Source of the DNA: Pararoseomonas sp. SCSIO 73927
GTDB lineage: Bacteria > Pseudomonadota > Alphaproteobacteria > Acetobacterales > Acetobacteraceae
NCBI RefSeq assembly: GCF_037040815.1
Contig: NZ_CP146232.1
Span: 1,054,001-1,118,000, forward strand
DNA: 64,000 nucleotides
Reading direction: 5' to 3'
The first letter of the stretch is position 1, and each line of letters starts with the position of its first letter. This document shows positions 1-8,111 of this stretch, piece by piece. The notes under the pieces are model-generated. The model ran no database searches, was not told the origin of the DNA, and saw only the letters and a program-made list of their open reading frames with translations. Both the position numbers and the translations under genes were made by a program.

Positions 1-201
1 ACCCGGACGATCCAGGCGCTGATCGATTCGGGCACGGTGCATCCGGTCGATGCCGAGGCGGCGGCGCGGCTGGTCAACGGGGCCGCCCTCAACGCCGCCC
101 TCTGGGTCGCCGCGTCCGACGACCCGCCCGCCGTCCTCGCCAGGGCGGTCGAGGCGTTTCGCTGCCTCGTCTCCGGCCTTCTGAGGAAGGGCCGGGAGTA
201 G
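1..201 (+). CDS. TetR/AcrR-family regulator, C-terminal fragment (cut by window edge)
   Basis: An open frame runs from base 1 to a TAG at 199-201 and gives 66 residues. The fragment is mostly helical, with a proline-rich bend (DDPPAV) and a final amphipathic helix ending in LLRKGRE. That resembles the last two helices of the TetR ligand-binding and dimerisation domain, where a stretch like NGAALNAALW followed by a short Asp/Pro loop is common. The DNA-binding half lies outside the window. Nothing here shows its ligand. The next gene is convergent, so the two probably do not share a promoter. Another all-helical regulator is possible. Confidence 0.6.
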   Translation, partial: TRTIQALIDSGTVHPVDAEAAARLVNGAALNAALWVAASDDPPAVLARAVEAFRCLVSGLLRKGRE

Positions 202-322
202 GCGGCCCCTCAGGACGGTGCGGCCCGGAGCCGCGGCCGCCGAGGCAGCGAGGGGCCGCCCTGCCCGGGGACGCCGTCGCGCGATCGCAGGACCCTCCGG
301 CAGCGGGACAGGCACGGCAGGA

Positions 323-1258
323 TCAGCGCAGGGTCGCGAGGAAGCGGAGCAGCGCCGCGTTCACCGCCGCGGGCGTCTCGAGCTGCGGCCAGTGCCCGGC
401 CTCGGGCACGATCTCGAAGCCGCGCAGGTCCTTCAGCGCCTTCCGCATTCCCTCCTCGGTCGGCAGGCGCACGGCGTTCAGCCCGTCCCGCGCGCCGGTC
501 AGGAAGGAGCTGGGCTGGCGGATGATCGCGCCGGAATAGACGCCCGAGGCGACGGCGTAGAAGGGGTCGATGGCGCGATAGTAGTTGAGGGCTCCGTGAA
601 AGCCGGTGCGCGAGAAGCTGGCGACGGCTTCCCCGACATAGTCCGGGTCGATGCCGCGAAGCGGCTCGGGCGCGGGGCGGAGCAGGCCGCGCGCGGGGTC
701 GAAGGGATCCCAGCGGGTGGCCTCCGGCGCCTGGCCGGAGGTCCAGTAGAGGTTGCCAGGGATGGTCACGGCCGCGTCGGCCCAGAGCCCGTCCGCCTCG
801 GGCCGCATCTGGTCGAACATGTAGAAGCCGGTGCGGCCGGAGGCGCGGATGGCGTCGAGGAAGGTCGGGCCGCCCGGCTGGATGAAGGGGACGCTGATGC
901 CGAGGACGGCGCGGAACCGGTCGGGCCGCATCATCGCCGCGTTCCAGGCGACGGAGGCGCCGAAATCGTGGCCCACAACGACCGCCTCCGGGATGGCGAG
1001 CCGGTCGAGGATGCCGACGAGATCGCCGACCGTCTGGAAAGGCGTGTAGGCCTCGGCGGCGGCGGGGGCGTCGCTCCGGCCGTAGCCGCGCATGTCCGGG
1101 GCCAGGGCGCGGTAGCCCGCGGCGGCGACGGCCTGCATCTGCGCCAGCCAGCTCGCCCCGATGGCGGGAAAGCCGTGGCAGAACAGGACGGCCGGCCCCT
1201 CCCCCAGCTCGGCCACGTGGAGGCCGATCCCGTTCGCGATCAGGCGGTGGTGGGGCAT
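323..1258 (-). CDS. Alpha/beta hydrolase, epoxide hydrolase-like
   Basis: A 311-residue cytosolic alpha/beta hydrolase of usual length. Seen: oxyanion motif HGFP near residue 29; nucleophile elbow VVGHDFG with Asp98, where esterases carry Ser; a cap region containing NYYR, which resembles the epoxide-hydrolase lid tyrosines; and a late EAGHWPQ with His289. An Asp nucleophile plus lid tyrosine fits soluble epoxide hydrolases (hydrolysis of epoxides to diols), with haloacetate or haloalkane dehalogenases as the alternative. It is divergent from the TetR gene at 1333, and a palindrome lies between the two starts, so it is probably that regulator's target. The physiological substrate is unknown. 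Confidence 0.85.
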   Translation of the reverse strand: MPHHRLIANGIGLHVAELGEGPAVLFCHGFPAIGASWLAQMQAVAAAGYRALAPDMRGYGRSDAPAAAEAYTPFQTVGDLVGILDRLAIPEAVVVGHDFGASVAWNAAMMRPDRFRAVLGISVPFIQPGGPTFLDAIRASGRTGFYMFDQMRPEADGLWADAAVTIPGNLYWTSGQAPEATRWDPFDPARGLLRPAPEPLRGIDPDYVGEAVASFSRTGFHGALNYYRAIDPFYAVASGVYSGAIIRQPSSFLTGARDGLNAVRLPTEEGMRKALKDLRGFEIVPEAGHWPQLETPAAVNAALLRFLATLR

Positions 1259-1306
1259 GGATGAGGTCCTCCTTCGCCTTCCCCGGCGGATGCCGCTGGC
1301 CAGCGC

Positions 1307-1320
1307 AATACAAGTGTATT
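1307..1320. promoter_or_regulatory. Candidate TetR operator in the divergent promoter
   Basis: AATACA-AG-TGTATT is a perfect inverted repeat (6-bp arms, 2-bp spacer). It sits 12 bases before the TetR ATG at 1333 and 48 bases before the hydrolase start at 1258. AT-rich symmetry in GC-rich DNA between a TetR gene and its divergent neighbour is the usual autoregulatory arrangement. Binding is inferred. Confidence 0.5.
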
Positions 1321-1332
1321 AGATAACGGGCC

Positions 1333-1920
1333 ATGGGCAAGGACACGCAGCGCGGCCGACTGGTCGCCACGGCCGCGGAGGTCTTCCACGCGCGCGGCTA
1401 CGCCGCCACCGGCGTGCGGGAGGTGGCCGGGGAGGCCGGCGTCCCGCACGGGTCGCTCACGAACCACTTCCGCTCCAAGGAGGCGCTCGGTCTCGCGGCG
1501 CTCGACCACTACGCCGAGCGGCTGGAGGCGACGATGGCGGCGACCCTTGCCAACCCGGACCTGGCACCGCGGGAGCGCCTCGAGGCCTATTTCGATCGGA
1601 TCGAGGCGCTGCTGGACGATGGCGGCTTCCGGCGCGGCTGCCTCGTCGTCGATCTCGCGGCCGAGATCCCGCCGCACAGCGAGGCGATCCGCATCAGGCT
1701 CGCCGAGGTCATGTCGAGGCAGTCCGGCGCTTTCGAGGAGGTGCTGGCGGCGATGCTGGCGGGGCGTGACGGCGGGAGGGCCGGCGACCTCGGCGCCTTC
1801 CTGATGGCGGCCTGGCAGGGGACGATGCTGCGCGTGAAGGTCGAGCGATCCGCCCAGCCCCTGCGCCGCTTCCGGCGCGTGCTGGCGCGCGAGTACCCGC
1901 CGCGCGCGGCCGGGGCCTGA
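1333..1920 (+). CDS. TetR/AcrR-family transcriptional regulator
   Basis: 195 residues, usual for TetR. The N-terminal HTH is clear: AAEVFHARGYAATGVREVA, then GVPHGSLTNHFRSKEAL up to about residue 55. The helical effector domain follows (about 60-190) and includes GCLVVDLAAEIPPHS, a pattern common in LmrA/YxaF-like TetR proteins. It is most likely a repressor of the divergent epoxide-hydrolase-like gene and of itself through the palindrome at 1307-1320. The ATG at 1333 is the natural start, because the HTH begins only a few residues later. The ligand cannot be read from sequence; an epoxide or related xenobiotic is a guess from context. Confidence 0.9.
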   Translation: MGKDTQRGRLVATAAEVFHARGYAATGVREVAGEAGVPHGSLTNHFRSKEALGLAALDHYAERLEATMAATLANPDLAPRERLEAYFDRIEALLDDGGFRRGCLVVDLAAEIPPHSEAIRIRLAEVMSRQSGAFEEVLAAMLAGRDGGRAGDLGAFLMAAWQGTMLRVKVERSAQPLRRFRRVLAREYPPRAAGA

Positions 1921-1978
1921 CCTCGCGGGGGAGAATGGGGCGCCACCCTGGGCCACCGCCGGACATCCAGGCGGCGCG

Positions 1979-2953
1979 CTACTCGGGCTCGATCCCGGCC
2001 TCCCGCGCGGCCGCCGACCAGCGCCGCAGATCGGCCGCGATCAGTTCGGCGAAGGCGTGCGCGGGCCTGAACCGGACGTCGAAGCCGATGGCTGCCAGTC
2101 GGGAACGCAGTTCGGGCCGCGCCACGATCCGGCCGAGAGCGTCGGACAGGGCGGCGCCGACCTCGTTGGGCACGCCGGCCGGGGCCACCACACCCATCCA
2201 GCCCTCGACCTCGAAGGCGGGGATGCCGGCCTCCCGCAGCGTCGGCACCTCCGGCAGGAGGGAGGAGCGCTGCCCGCCCATGACGGCGATCGGCGTCAGC
2301 GCCTCCGCCCGGATCTGGCCGATGCTCGCGATGACATCGAGGATGACGGCGTCGACCCGCCCCGCCGAGATGTCGGTCAGCGCCTGCGCGGCGGAGCTGT
2401 AGGGGACGTTGGTCACCGAAAAGCCGGCACTCCGCGCGAGGCTGCTCATGCCCAGCAGGCCGTGGGCATTCGCCGAGGCGGCGGTGACGCCCGAGGGCTG
2501 CGCCTTTGCCCAGGACACGAACTCGGCGGCCCCACGCGCGGGGACGCGCCGAGCCGCCAACAGGACGAAGCTGATGCTGCCGAGGTAGGCCGCGGCCGTG
2601 AAGTCACGGACCGGGTCGTAGTCCAGGCGGCGCATCAGGGCGGGGTTGCCCGCATGGGTCGTGTTCGTCGCCATGAGGACCGTCTGCCCATCCGGCCGGG
2701 CGCGGGCCACGAAGGATGCGGCCAGGGCGCCGTTCGCGCCCGGCCGGTTCTCCACCACCACCCCGGCCCCGATTTCCTCCGCGAGGAGGGGAGCGACGAC
2801 ACGGGATACGGCGTCCGTCCCCGATCCTGCCGCGAAGCCGACGACGAGCGAGACCGGGCGGGACGGCTTCCACGCGGCGCGCGCCGGCCGCGCAGCCGTC
2901 AGCGGTGGAAGCGTCGCCAGCAAAGCCCGGCGGGAGAGGTGCGACGACGCCAT
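1979..2953 (-). CDS. Bug/TctC-family tripartite tricarboxylate transporter substrate-binding protein
   Basis: 324 residues, the usual size for periplasmic Bug proteins, which capture carboxylates and other small organic acids. The N-terminus is an export signal with twin arginines (LSRRALLATLPPL) ending near AARPARA. The mature part has the family pattern PVSLVVGFAAGSGTD, VVENRPGANG, and later PEVPTLREAGIPAFEVEGW. No TctA/TctB membrane subunits occur in the window, so it is an orphan receptor. It is divergent from the aldehyde dehydrogenase at 3142, and its start lies 49 bases from the inverted repeat at 3002-3020. It is therefore probably co-regulated with that catabolic operon and may bind its substrate. 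Confidence 0.92.
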   Translation of the reverse strand: MASSHLSRRALLATLPPLTAARPARAAWKPSRPVSLVVGFAAGSGTDAVSRVVAPLLAEEIGAGVVVENRPGANGALAASFVARARPDGQTVLMATNTTHAGNPALMRRLDYDPVRDFTAAAYLGSISFVLLAARRVPARGAAEFVSWAKAQPSGVTAASANAHGLLGMSSLARSAGFSVTNVPYSSAAQALTDISAGRVDAVILDVIASIGQIRAEALTPIAVMGGQRSSLLPEVPTLREAGIPAFEVEGWMGVVAPAGVPNEVGAALSDALGRIVARPELRSRLAAIGFDVRFRPAHAFAELIAADLRRWSAAAREAGIEPE

Positions 2954-3001
2954 GGCGGGGACCTCCGATCCATCCCACGACCAACCTAACGATCGCTCCT
3001 T

Positions 3002-3020
3002 ATTATCACAATACGATAAT
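3002..3020. promoter_or_regulatory. Candidate IclR operator, site 1 (ATTATC-N7-GATAAT)
   Basis: ATTATC (3002-3007), spacer ACAATAC and GATAAT (3015-3020) form an inverted repeat in the divergent region between the TctC gene and the aldehyde dehydrogenase. The same half-sites with the same 7-base spacing recur at 6287-6305, upstream of the ring-cleavage genes. An IclR gene lies between the two sites. On the minus strand the left arm also reads GATAAT, a good -10 match for the TctC gene. Assignment to the IclR protein is inference. Confidence 0.6.
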
Positions 3021-3026
3021 TATGAG

Positions 3027-3056
3027 TTGACCTGCTTTCTGGGTCCCCATCATACA
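3027..3056 (+). promoter_or_regulatory. Possible sigma-70 promoter for the aldehyde dehydrogenase operon
   Basis: TTGACC at 3027-3032 is a good -35 element. CATACA at 3051-3056, after an 18-base spacer, is a weak -10. It lies just downstream of the inverted repeat, and the leader before the ATG at 3142 would be about 80 bases. Confidence 0.3.
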
Positions 3057-3141
3057 AGGGTGGCTCCGGATGGAGCGGGCTCCCGCACGGGTTCCCGGCC
3101 GGTGCGGTTCCTCAACGCTGCCAATCCCGCAGGAGACGACC

Positions 3142-4629
3142 ATGCCCCTCGACCATCCCGTGCCCACCGGGCTCGTCCTGCCGCAGCGGAACGGGCTGTT
3201 CTACGATGGCGCCTGGCACGCGCCGCTGGGCGGGCGCATGAGCGAGAGCGTCAGCCCGGCCACGGGCAAGCCGCTCGGCCAGGCCTCGGTCGCGCTGGCC
3301 GAGGACGTGGACGCGGCCGTGGCCGCCGCGCAGGCCGGGTTCCGGGAATGGCGGCGCGTGCCGCCGCTGGAGCGGGCGAAGATCCTGCGCCGCATCGCCG
3401 CCGTGATCCGCGAGCACGGGGCGGAGCTGGCGATGCTGGACGCGGCCGATGGCGGCAACCCCGTGACGGAGATGCGGAGCGACGCCGACGTCGCGGCCAA
3501 CCTGCTGGAGTTCCACGCCGGGCTGGTGACGGAGATGAAGGGCCACTCCGTCCCCATGGGGCCGGACGCGGTGAACTTCACCATGCGCCAGCCCTACGGC
3601 GTGGTGGCGCGTATCGTCGCCTTCAACCACCCTTTCATGTTCTCCGCCGGCCGCATGGCGGCGCCGCTGGCCGCGGGCAATGCCGTCATCATGAAGCCGC
3701 CCGAGCAGGCGCCGCTCTCCGGCCTGCGCCTCGCGGAGCTCGTCGGCGGCCTGCTGCCCAGGGGCGTGTTCGGCCTCATCACCGGCGGGCGCGAGGCCGG
3801 GGAGGCGCTGGCGGCGCATCCCGGCGTCGCCATGGTCACGCTCATCGGCAGCGTGCCGACCGGGCGCGCGGTGATGCGGGGCGCCGCCGAGCGCCTGAAG
3901 CCCGTGCTGCTGGAACTCGGCGGCAAGAACGCCCTCATCGCCTTCCCCGACGCCGATCCGGACGAGGTGGCGGCGGGCGCCGTGCAGGGCATGAACTACA
4001 CCTGGTGCGGCCAGTCCTGCGGCTCGATGAGCCGCGTCTTCCTGCACGACAGCATCCACGACGCGGTGGTGGAGCGCATCCGCGCCCGCATCGCGCATTT
4101 CCGCCCGGGGATGCCGACCGATCCGGCGACGACCATGGGCGCCATCGTCTCCCGCGCGCAGTACGACCGGGTGCTGGGCTACATCGAGGCCGGCCGGGCG
4201 GAGGGCGCGCGGCTGCTCTGCGGCGGCGGCCCGCCCGCGGATCCCGCGCTGCGGGACGGGCTGTTCATCGAGCCGACGGTCTTCACGGGCGTCCGCCAGT
4301 CCATGCGGATCGCCTCCGAGGAGATCTTCGGCCCGGTGCAGTCCGTGCTGCGCTGGACGGACGAGGCGGCGATGCTGGCCGAGGTGAACAGCGTGGAGTA
4401 CGGCCTGACCTGCGCGATCTACACCAACGACGTGCGCCGCGCCCACCGCATGGCGGCGGAGGTGGAGGCGGGCTACGTCTGGATCAACAAGGTCAGCACC
4501 CACTTCCTCGGCACGCCGTTCGGCGGGTGGAAGCAGTCCGGCATCGGCCGGGACGAGTGCCTGGAGGAGCTGCTGTTCTTCACGCAGGAGAAGAACGTGC
4601 ACGTCAACCTGAAGGCCCACGGCGCGTGA
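3142..4629 (+). CDS. NAD(P)-dependent aldehyde dehydrogenase
   Basis: 495 residues from ATG 3142, which follows the ribosome site AGGAGA by five bases; an in-frame upstream start lacks such a site. The protein shows the full aldehyde dehydrogenase fold: cofactor motif LIGSVPTGRAVM, general base Glu258 in LELGGKNA, catalytic Cys293 in WCGQSCGS, and a late EEIFGPV. Nearest resemblance is to betaine or benzaldehyde-type enzymes oxidising aldehydes to acids in the cytosol. The class II aldolase gene overlaps its end by four bases. In this cluster it probably oxidises a semialdehyde from a ring-cleavage pathway. The exact substrate is not decidable. Confidence 0.93.
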   Translation: MPLDHPVPTGLVLPQRNGLFYDGAWHAPLGGRMSESVSPATGKPLGQASVALAEDVDAAVAAAQAGFREWRRVPPLERAKILRRIAAVIREHGAELAMLDAADGGNPVTEMRSDADVAANLLEFHAGLVTEMKGHSVPMGPDAVNFTMRQPYGVVARIVAFNHPFMFSAGRMAAPLAAGNAVIMKPPEQAPLSGLRLAELVGGLLPRGVFGLITGGREAGEALAAHPGVAMVTLIGSVPTGRAVMRGAAERLKPVLLELGGKNALIAFPDADPDEVAAGAVQGMNYTWCGQSCGSMSRVFLHDSIHDAVVERIRARIAHFRPGMPTDPATTMGAIVSRAQYDRVLGYIEAGRAEGARLLCGGGPPADPALRDGLFIEPTVFTGVRQSMRIASEEIFGPVQSVLRWTDEAAMLAEVNSVEYGLTCAIYTNDVRRAHRMAAEVEAGYVWINKVSTHFLGTPFGGWKQSGIGRDECLEELLFFTQEKNVHVNLKAHGA

Positions 4630-5336
4630 CAGGAGTGGAAGCGCAGGCCGAGCTGGCGCTCGCCAACCGGATCCTGGCCCTCCGGGGCGTGGTGGACGCC
4701 TTCGGGCATGTCAGCGCGCGGCACCCGGAACGGCCGGACCGCTTCCTGATCGCGCGCAACATGGCCCCGGCGCGCGTCACGCCCGGAGACGTGGTGGAGC
4801 TGGACCTGGACGGCGAGGCGGTCGATCCGGCGGCGCCGCGCTCCTATCTCGAGCGCTTCATCCACGCCGCCCTCTACCGCGCGCGGCCCGACGTCATGGC
4901 CGTGGTGCACAGCCACTCCCCCTCCGTCGTGCCGCTGGGGGCGGTGCGGGGGATGACGCTGCGCTGCGTCTGCCACATGGGGGGCTTCATCGGCGCGGGC
5001 GCGCCGGTGTTCGAGATCCGGGACCATGCCGGGCCCGCGACCAGCCTGCTCATCACCGACAACCGGCTGGGGGACGCCCTGGCGGGCACCCTGGCCGATG
5101 CCGCGGTGGTGCTGATGCGCGGCCACGGCTCCACCGTGGTGGGGGGCTCCGTCCCACAGGCGGTCTTCCGGGCGGTCTATGCCGAGGTCGGCGCGCGGAT
5201 GCAGTGCGAGGCGATGCGGCTGGGCGAGGTGGTCTACCTCACGGAGGAGGAGGCCAGGGCCGCCGCCCTGGCGAATGACGGGCAGATCGGCCGTGCCTGG
5301 TCTCTCTGGGCGGAGGAGGCCGCGGCAGGGGGGTAG
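4626..5336 (+). CDS. Class II aldolase/adducin-family protein, possible HCOMODA-type decarboxylase
   Basis: 236 residues from GTG 4626, whose bases overlap the TGA of the preceding gene (GTGA); a second GTG at 4635 is possible. The class II aldolase fold is shown by the metal ligands VVHSHSP (His95, His97) and RGHGST (His167). The family covers sugar-phosphate aldolases and the decarboxylases of 2-hydroxy-3-carboxy-muconic semialdehyde used in aromatic breakdown. The run AVVHSHSPSVVPLG resembles the decarboxylase branch. Coupling to an aldehyde dehydrogenase, and proximity to an extradiol dioxygenase, favour removal of a carboxylate or a small aldehyde from a ring-cleavage product. Confidence 0.85.
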   Translation: MTGVEAQAELALANRILALRGVVDAFGHVSARHPERPDRFLIARNMAPARVTPGDVVELDLDGEAVDPAAPRSYLERFIHAALYRARPDVMAVVHSHSPSVVPLGAVRGMTLRCVCHMGGFIGAGAPVFEIRDHAGPATSLLITDNRLGDALAGTLADAAVVLMRGHGSTVVGGSVPQAVFRAVYAEVGARMQCEAMRLGEVVYLTEEEARAAALANDGQIGRAWSLWAEEAAAGG

Positions 5337-5436
5337 CCGCCGCCCTTGCCGGGACCTGCGAGGTGGCCGAGATGGAGGGCCGGGCCGCAGGGGAGAGGGG
5401 CAGCATGGACGCGACGCACGGGCGAAGGGCGGCAGC

Positions 5437-6195
5437 GTGAGCGGCTTCCAGCGCTACGCGGATCTGCTCAACCTCTTCGACGAGGGGCGCAGCGACTGGA
5501 GCATCCCCGCCATCTCGGAGGCGCTCGGCGTCCCCTCCAGCACGATCTACCGGACCGTGCGGGAGCTGATGGCGGAGGGCTTTCTGGAGCCCGCGCTGGA
5601 GGGCCACTACCGCCTCGGCTCCGCCTTTATCGCCTTCGAGCGCCTGATCCGGACCACGGACCCGATCGTGCGGATCGGCGGCGAGCTGCTGCCCGACATC
5701 GTGGCCCAGGCGCGCGTCCCGGCCGTCGCCGTGCTCGCGCGCCTCTTTGGCCGGCAGGTGATGTGCGTGGCCGATGCCGCGCCCCCCGGGGCGGCCGTGC
5801 GGACGAGCTACGAGCGCGGGCGGCCGCGGCCGATGCTGCGCGGCGCCACCTCCAAGGTCATCCTGGCGCAGCTCCCCTCCCGCCGGCTGAACCGGCTGCT
5901 GGAGACGGAGGTGGATCCGCATCCGCTGGCGCCGGAGCCGGTGGCCTTGCGCGCGGAGCTGACGGCCATCCGCCGGCGCGGCTACTGCATCACCCGCGGC
6001 GAGGTGGATGAGGGCGTGGTCGGCATCGCCGCCCCCGTTCCCGTGCCCGAGCGGGCGCTGGTGGCGAGCCTGAGCCTCGTGGTCAGTGAGGCCGCACTGG
6101 ACGACGCGACCGAGCGGCGGCTGACGCTGCTGGTCGTCTCCACGGCCAACATCATGACGGAGGAGCTCCGGCGGCTGGGGCAGGTGCCGGGCTGA
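5437..6195 (+). CDS. IclR-family transcriptional regulator
   Basis: 252 residues from GTG 5437, the only start in frame just ahead of the winged helix. HTH at about 5-65 (LLNLFDEGRSDWSIPAISEA, then PSSTIYRTVREL) and an IclR effector domain at about 80-245, with RGATSKVILAQL and RRRGYCITRGEVDEGVVGIA. IclR proteins bind aromatic acids or related ligands and control catabolic operons. It is the third gene of the aldehyde dehydrogenase operon and is followed by the ring-cleavage genes. Matching inverted repeats at 3002-3020 and 6286-6306 bracket this operon and are its probable operators. Confidence 0.9.
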   Translation: MSGFQRYADLLNLFDEGRSDWSIPAISEALGVPSSTIYRTVRELMAEGFLEPALEGHYRLGSAFIAFERLIRTTDPIVRIGGELLPDIVAQARVPAVAVLARLFGRQVMCVADAAPPGAAVRTSYERGRPRPMLRGATSKVILAQLPSRRLNRLLETEVDPHPLAPEPVALRAELTAIRRRGYCITRGEVDEGVVGIAAPVPVPERALVASLSLVVSEAALDDATERRLTLLVVSTANIMTEELRRLGQVPG

Positions 6196-6285
6196 GGTGC
6201 TGGCCGGGCAGCCGCGGCGAGCGGGCGGCATCCACAGTGCCAACTCTCCGCCAGAAGCCCTGCCATCAGCGGGCCGTAGCATCCT

Positions 6286-6306
6286 AATTATCGTAATTCG
6301 ATAATT
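6286..6306. promoter_or_regulatory. Candidate IclR operator, site 2
   Basis: A perfect 8-bp inverted repeat: AATTATCG (6286-6293), TAATT, then CGATAATT (6299-6306). It contains ATTATC-N7-GATAAT exactly as at 3002-3020. It lies 59 bases before the extradiol dioxygenase ATG at 6365, and the right arm supplies a possible -10 (GATAAT). In DNA of about 70% GC, an AT-rich palindrome repeated with equal spacing at two promoters is unlikely to be chance. Confidence 0.65.
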
Positions 6307-6364
6307 TCGTCTTGCATCGCTGCCGCTGACGCTTCATATCGGCTCTCACGTGAGGGAGCCGACG

Positions 6365-7198
6365 ATGTCGACAGCGGTCAGCGCGGGCACATACCTGCAC
6401 CACATGCAGCTCCTCAGCGGCGATCCCGCAGGGCTCGCCGCCTTCTACGCGGACGCCATGGACATGACGGCCCGCCCGCAGGACGGGGAGGGCTGGATCG
6501 CCGAGGGACCGGGGCGACGGGTCCTCTTCGCCAGGGGTGCGGACAAGACTCTCGGCTACTGCGCTTTCGCCTGCCGCGACGGCGAGGGGCTGGCCGCCAT
6601 CCGCGCCCGCGCGGAGGTCCAGGGGGCGGCGATCCTGCCCTCCCCCAGCCCGCTCTTCGGCGCCGAGGCCTTCGCGGTGAGAGACCCGGACGGCAACACG
6701 GTGGCCTTCGGGCTCGGGGGGGCGGAGCCGCCGCGCAAGGGGCTGCGCGGGCCGTTGCAGCACCTCACCCTCGCCACGCAACAGCCGGAGGCGATCGAGG
6801 CCTTCTACACGGGCACGCTGGGCTTCCTCACCAGCGACTACGTGCGCGACGCCGAGGGGAGGGTGCAGACCTGCTGGATGCGCTCGAACCACGAGCACCA
6901 CACCATGGCCTGCTTCCGCCACAGCCGGCAGGGCATCGACCACCACAGCTACGAGGCCGGCGACTGGTCCGTGATCAAGGATTGGTGCGACCGCATGGGC
7001 GACCGGCGCATCCGCATCATCTGGGGCCCCGGCCGGCACGGGCCCGGCAACAACCTCTTCCTCTTCATCGAGGACCCGGACGGGAACTGGATCGAGGTGA
7101 GCGCCGAGCTGGAGGTGGTCTACGGCCGCCCGGCGGGGGAATGGCCGCACGAGGAGCGCAGCCTCAACCTATGGGGCCACGGCATCCTCCGGACCTGA
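6365..7198 (+). CDS. VOC-family extradiol ring-cleavage dioxygenase
   Basis: 277 residues from ATG 6365, spaced seven bases from AGGGA; an in-frame start 15 bases upstream fits less well. Two vicinal-oxygen-chelate modules are visible: one from about residue 12 (HHMQLLSGDPAGLAAFY), the second from about 130 (LQHLTLATQQPEAIEAFY). The second carries the Fe(II) ligands expected in extradiol enzymes: His in LQHLTLA, His in HHSYEA and Glu in NWIEVSAELE. GPGRHGPGNNLF recurs in the VOC protein at 46025. It should open a catechol-type ring beside the hydroxyls. The next two genes supply an acyl-pyruvate-type hydrolase and a ring hydroxylase, which fits a meta-cleavage pathway. Confidence 0.88.
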   Translation: MSTAVSAGTYLHHMQLLSGDPAGLAAFYADAMDMTARPQDGEGWIAEGPGRRVLFARGADKTLGYCAFACRDGEGLAAIRARAEVQGAAILPSPSPLFGAEAFAVRDPDGNTVAFGLGGAEPPRKGLRGPLQHLTLATQQPEAIEAFYTGTLGFLTSDYVRDAEGRVQTCWMRSNHEHHTMACFRHSRQGIDHHSYEAGDWSVIKDWCDRMGDRRIRIIWGPGRHGPGNNLFLFIEDPDGNWIEVSAELEVVYGRPAGEWPHEERSLNLWGHGILRT

Positions 7199-7227
7199 CG
7201 TGACAGCGACCGACAAGGACGACGATC

Positions 7228-8082
7228 ATGAAGCTTGCGAGTTTCCGCATTGGCGGCACGGAGAGCTGGGGCCTGGTCGAGGATGGGGCGGTGGTGGACC
7301 TCGGCGCCGTGCTGCGCGGCCGGCTGCCCGACCTGAAGTCGGCCATCGCCGCGGGTGCCCTGCCCGAGCTGCGCGGCAGCGCCGGCGGCGCGCCGCGCCA
7401 CGCGCTCTCCGCGGTCGAGTGGCTGCCGGTGATCCCGAACCCCGACAAGATCCTCTGCATTGGGCTGAACTACGAGAACCACCGCAAGGAGACGGGTCGC
7501 AGCGAGGTCGGGCACCCCACGATCTTCGCCCGCTACGCCAACAGCCAGATCGGCCACGGGTCGGACCTCATCCGTCCGCGCGTCTCGACGGAGCTGGACT
7601 ACGAGGGCGAGCTGGCGGTGATCATCGGCACCCCTGGCCGCCATATCGCGAAGGCCGACGCCTTCGCCCATGTCGCGGGCTACGCCTGCTACAACGACGG
7701 CAGCGTGCGGGACTGGCAGCGCCACACGCACCAGTTCACGCCGGGCAAGAACTTCGCGGGGACCGGCGCCTTCGGCCCCTGGATGGTCACGCCGGACGAG
7801 CTGCCCGATCTGGACGCCCGGCGTTTGCAGACCCGCGTGAACGGTGCGGTGGTGCAGGACGCGCGGCTGGGGGAAATGATCTTCGATATCCCCACGCAGA
7901 TCGCCTACCTCTCCGCCTTCACGCGGCTGGAGCCCGGCGACGTCATCGCCAGCGGCACGCCGGGCGGCGTGGGCGCCAAGCGCAGCCCGCCCCTGTGGCT
8001 GAAGCCCGGCGACAGGGTGGAGGTGGAGATCGACGGCGTGGGCCTGCTGGAGAACGGCGTGGCGGACGAGGCCGCCGGCTGA
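7228..8082 (+). CDS. Fumarylacetoacetate hydrolase (FAH)-family protein
   Basis: 284 residues, typical of the two-part FAH family. The C-terminal catalytic domain (about 70-284) shows CIGLNYENHRKE, the metal-binding acidic motif LDYEGELAV, and the late ASGTPGGVGAKRSPP. Members hydrolyse or decarboxylate acyl-pyruvates such as fumarylpyruvate or oxohepta-enedioate, or hydrate oxopentenoate, with a divalent metal in the cytosol. The start follows AAGGA by about eight bases. The gene lies 29 bases after the extradiol dioxygenase and just before the FAD hydroxylase, so it probably acts directly on the ring-cleavage product. Hydrolase and decarboxylase activities cannot be separated by eye. Confidence 0.92.
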   Translation: MKLASFRIGGTESWGLVEDGAVVDLGAVLRGRLPDLKSAIAAGALPELRGSAGGAPRHALSAVEWLPVIPNPDKILCIGLNYENHRKETGRSEVGHPTIFARYANSQIGHGSDLIRPRVSTELDYEGELAVIIGTPGRHIAKADAFAHVAGYACYNDGSVRDWQRHTHQFTPGKNFAGTGAFGPWMVTPDELPDLDARRLQTRVNGAVVQDARLGEMIFDIPTQIAYLSAFTRLEPGDVIASGTPGGVGAKRSPPLWLKPGDRVEVEIDGVGLLENGVADEAAG

Positions 8083-8111
8083 GGGCGGCGGGACGGGGAG
8101 AGGGCGGTGCG

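Noticed and set aside
210-1370. Long open frames opposite or across real genes (for example 210-1370 minus, 2646-5336 plus, 18276-20561 minus, 59416-62589 minus)
   Set aside because: In high-GC DNA, stop codons are rare in the other frames. These translations are Arg/Pro/Ala-rich and show no family motifs, while another frame of the same DNA does. The 2646 frame does carry the class II aldolase, but only from 4626 onward.
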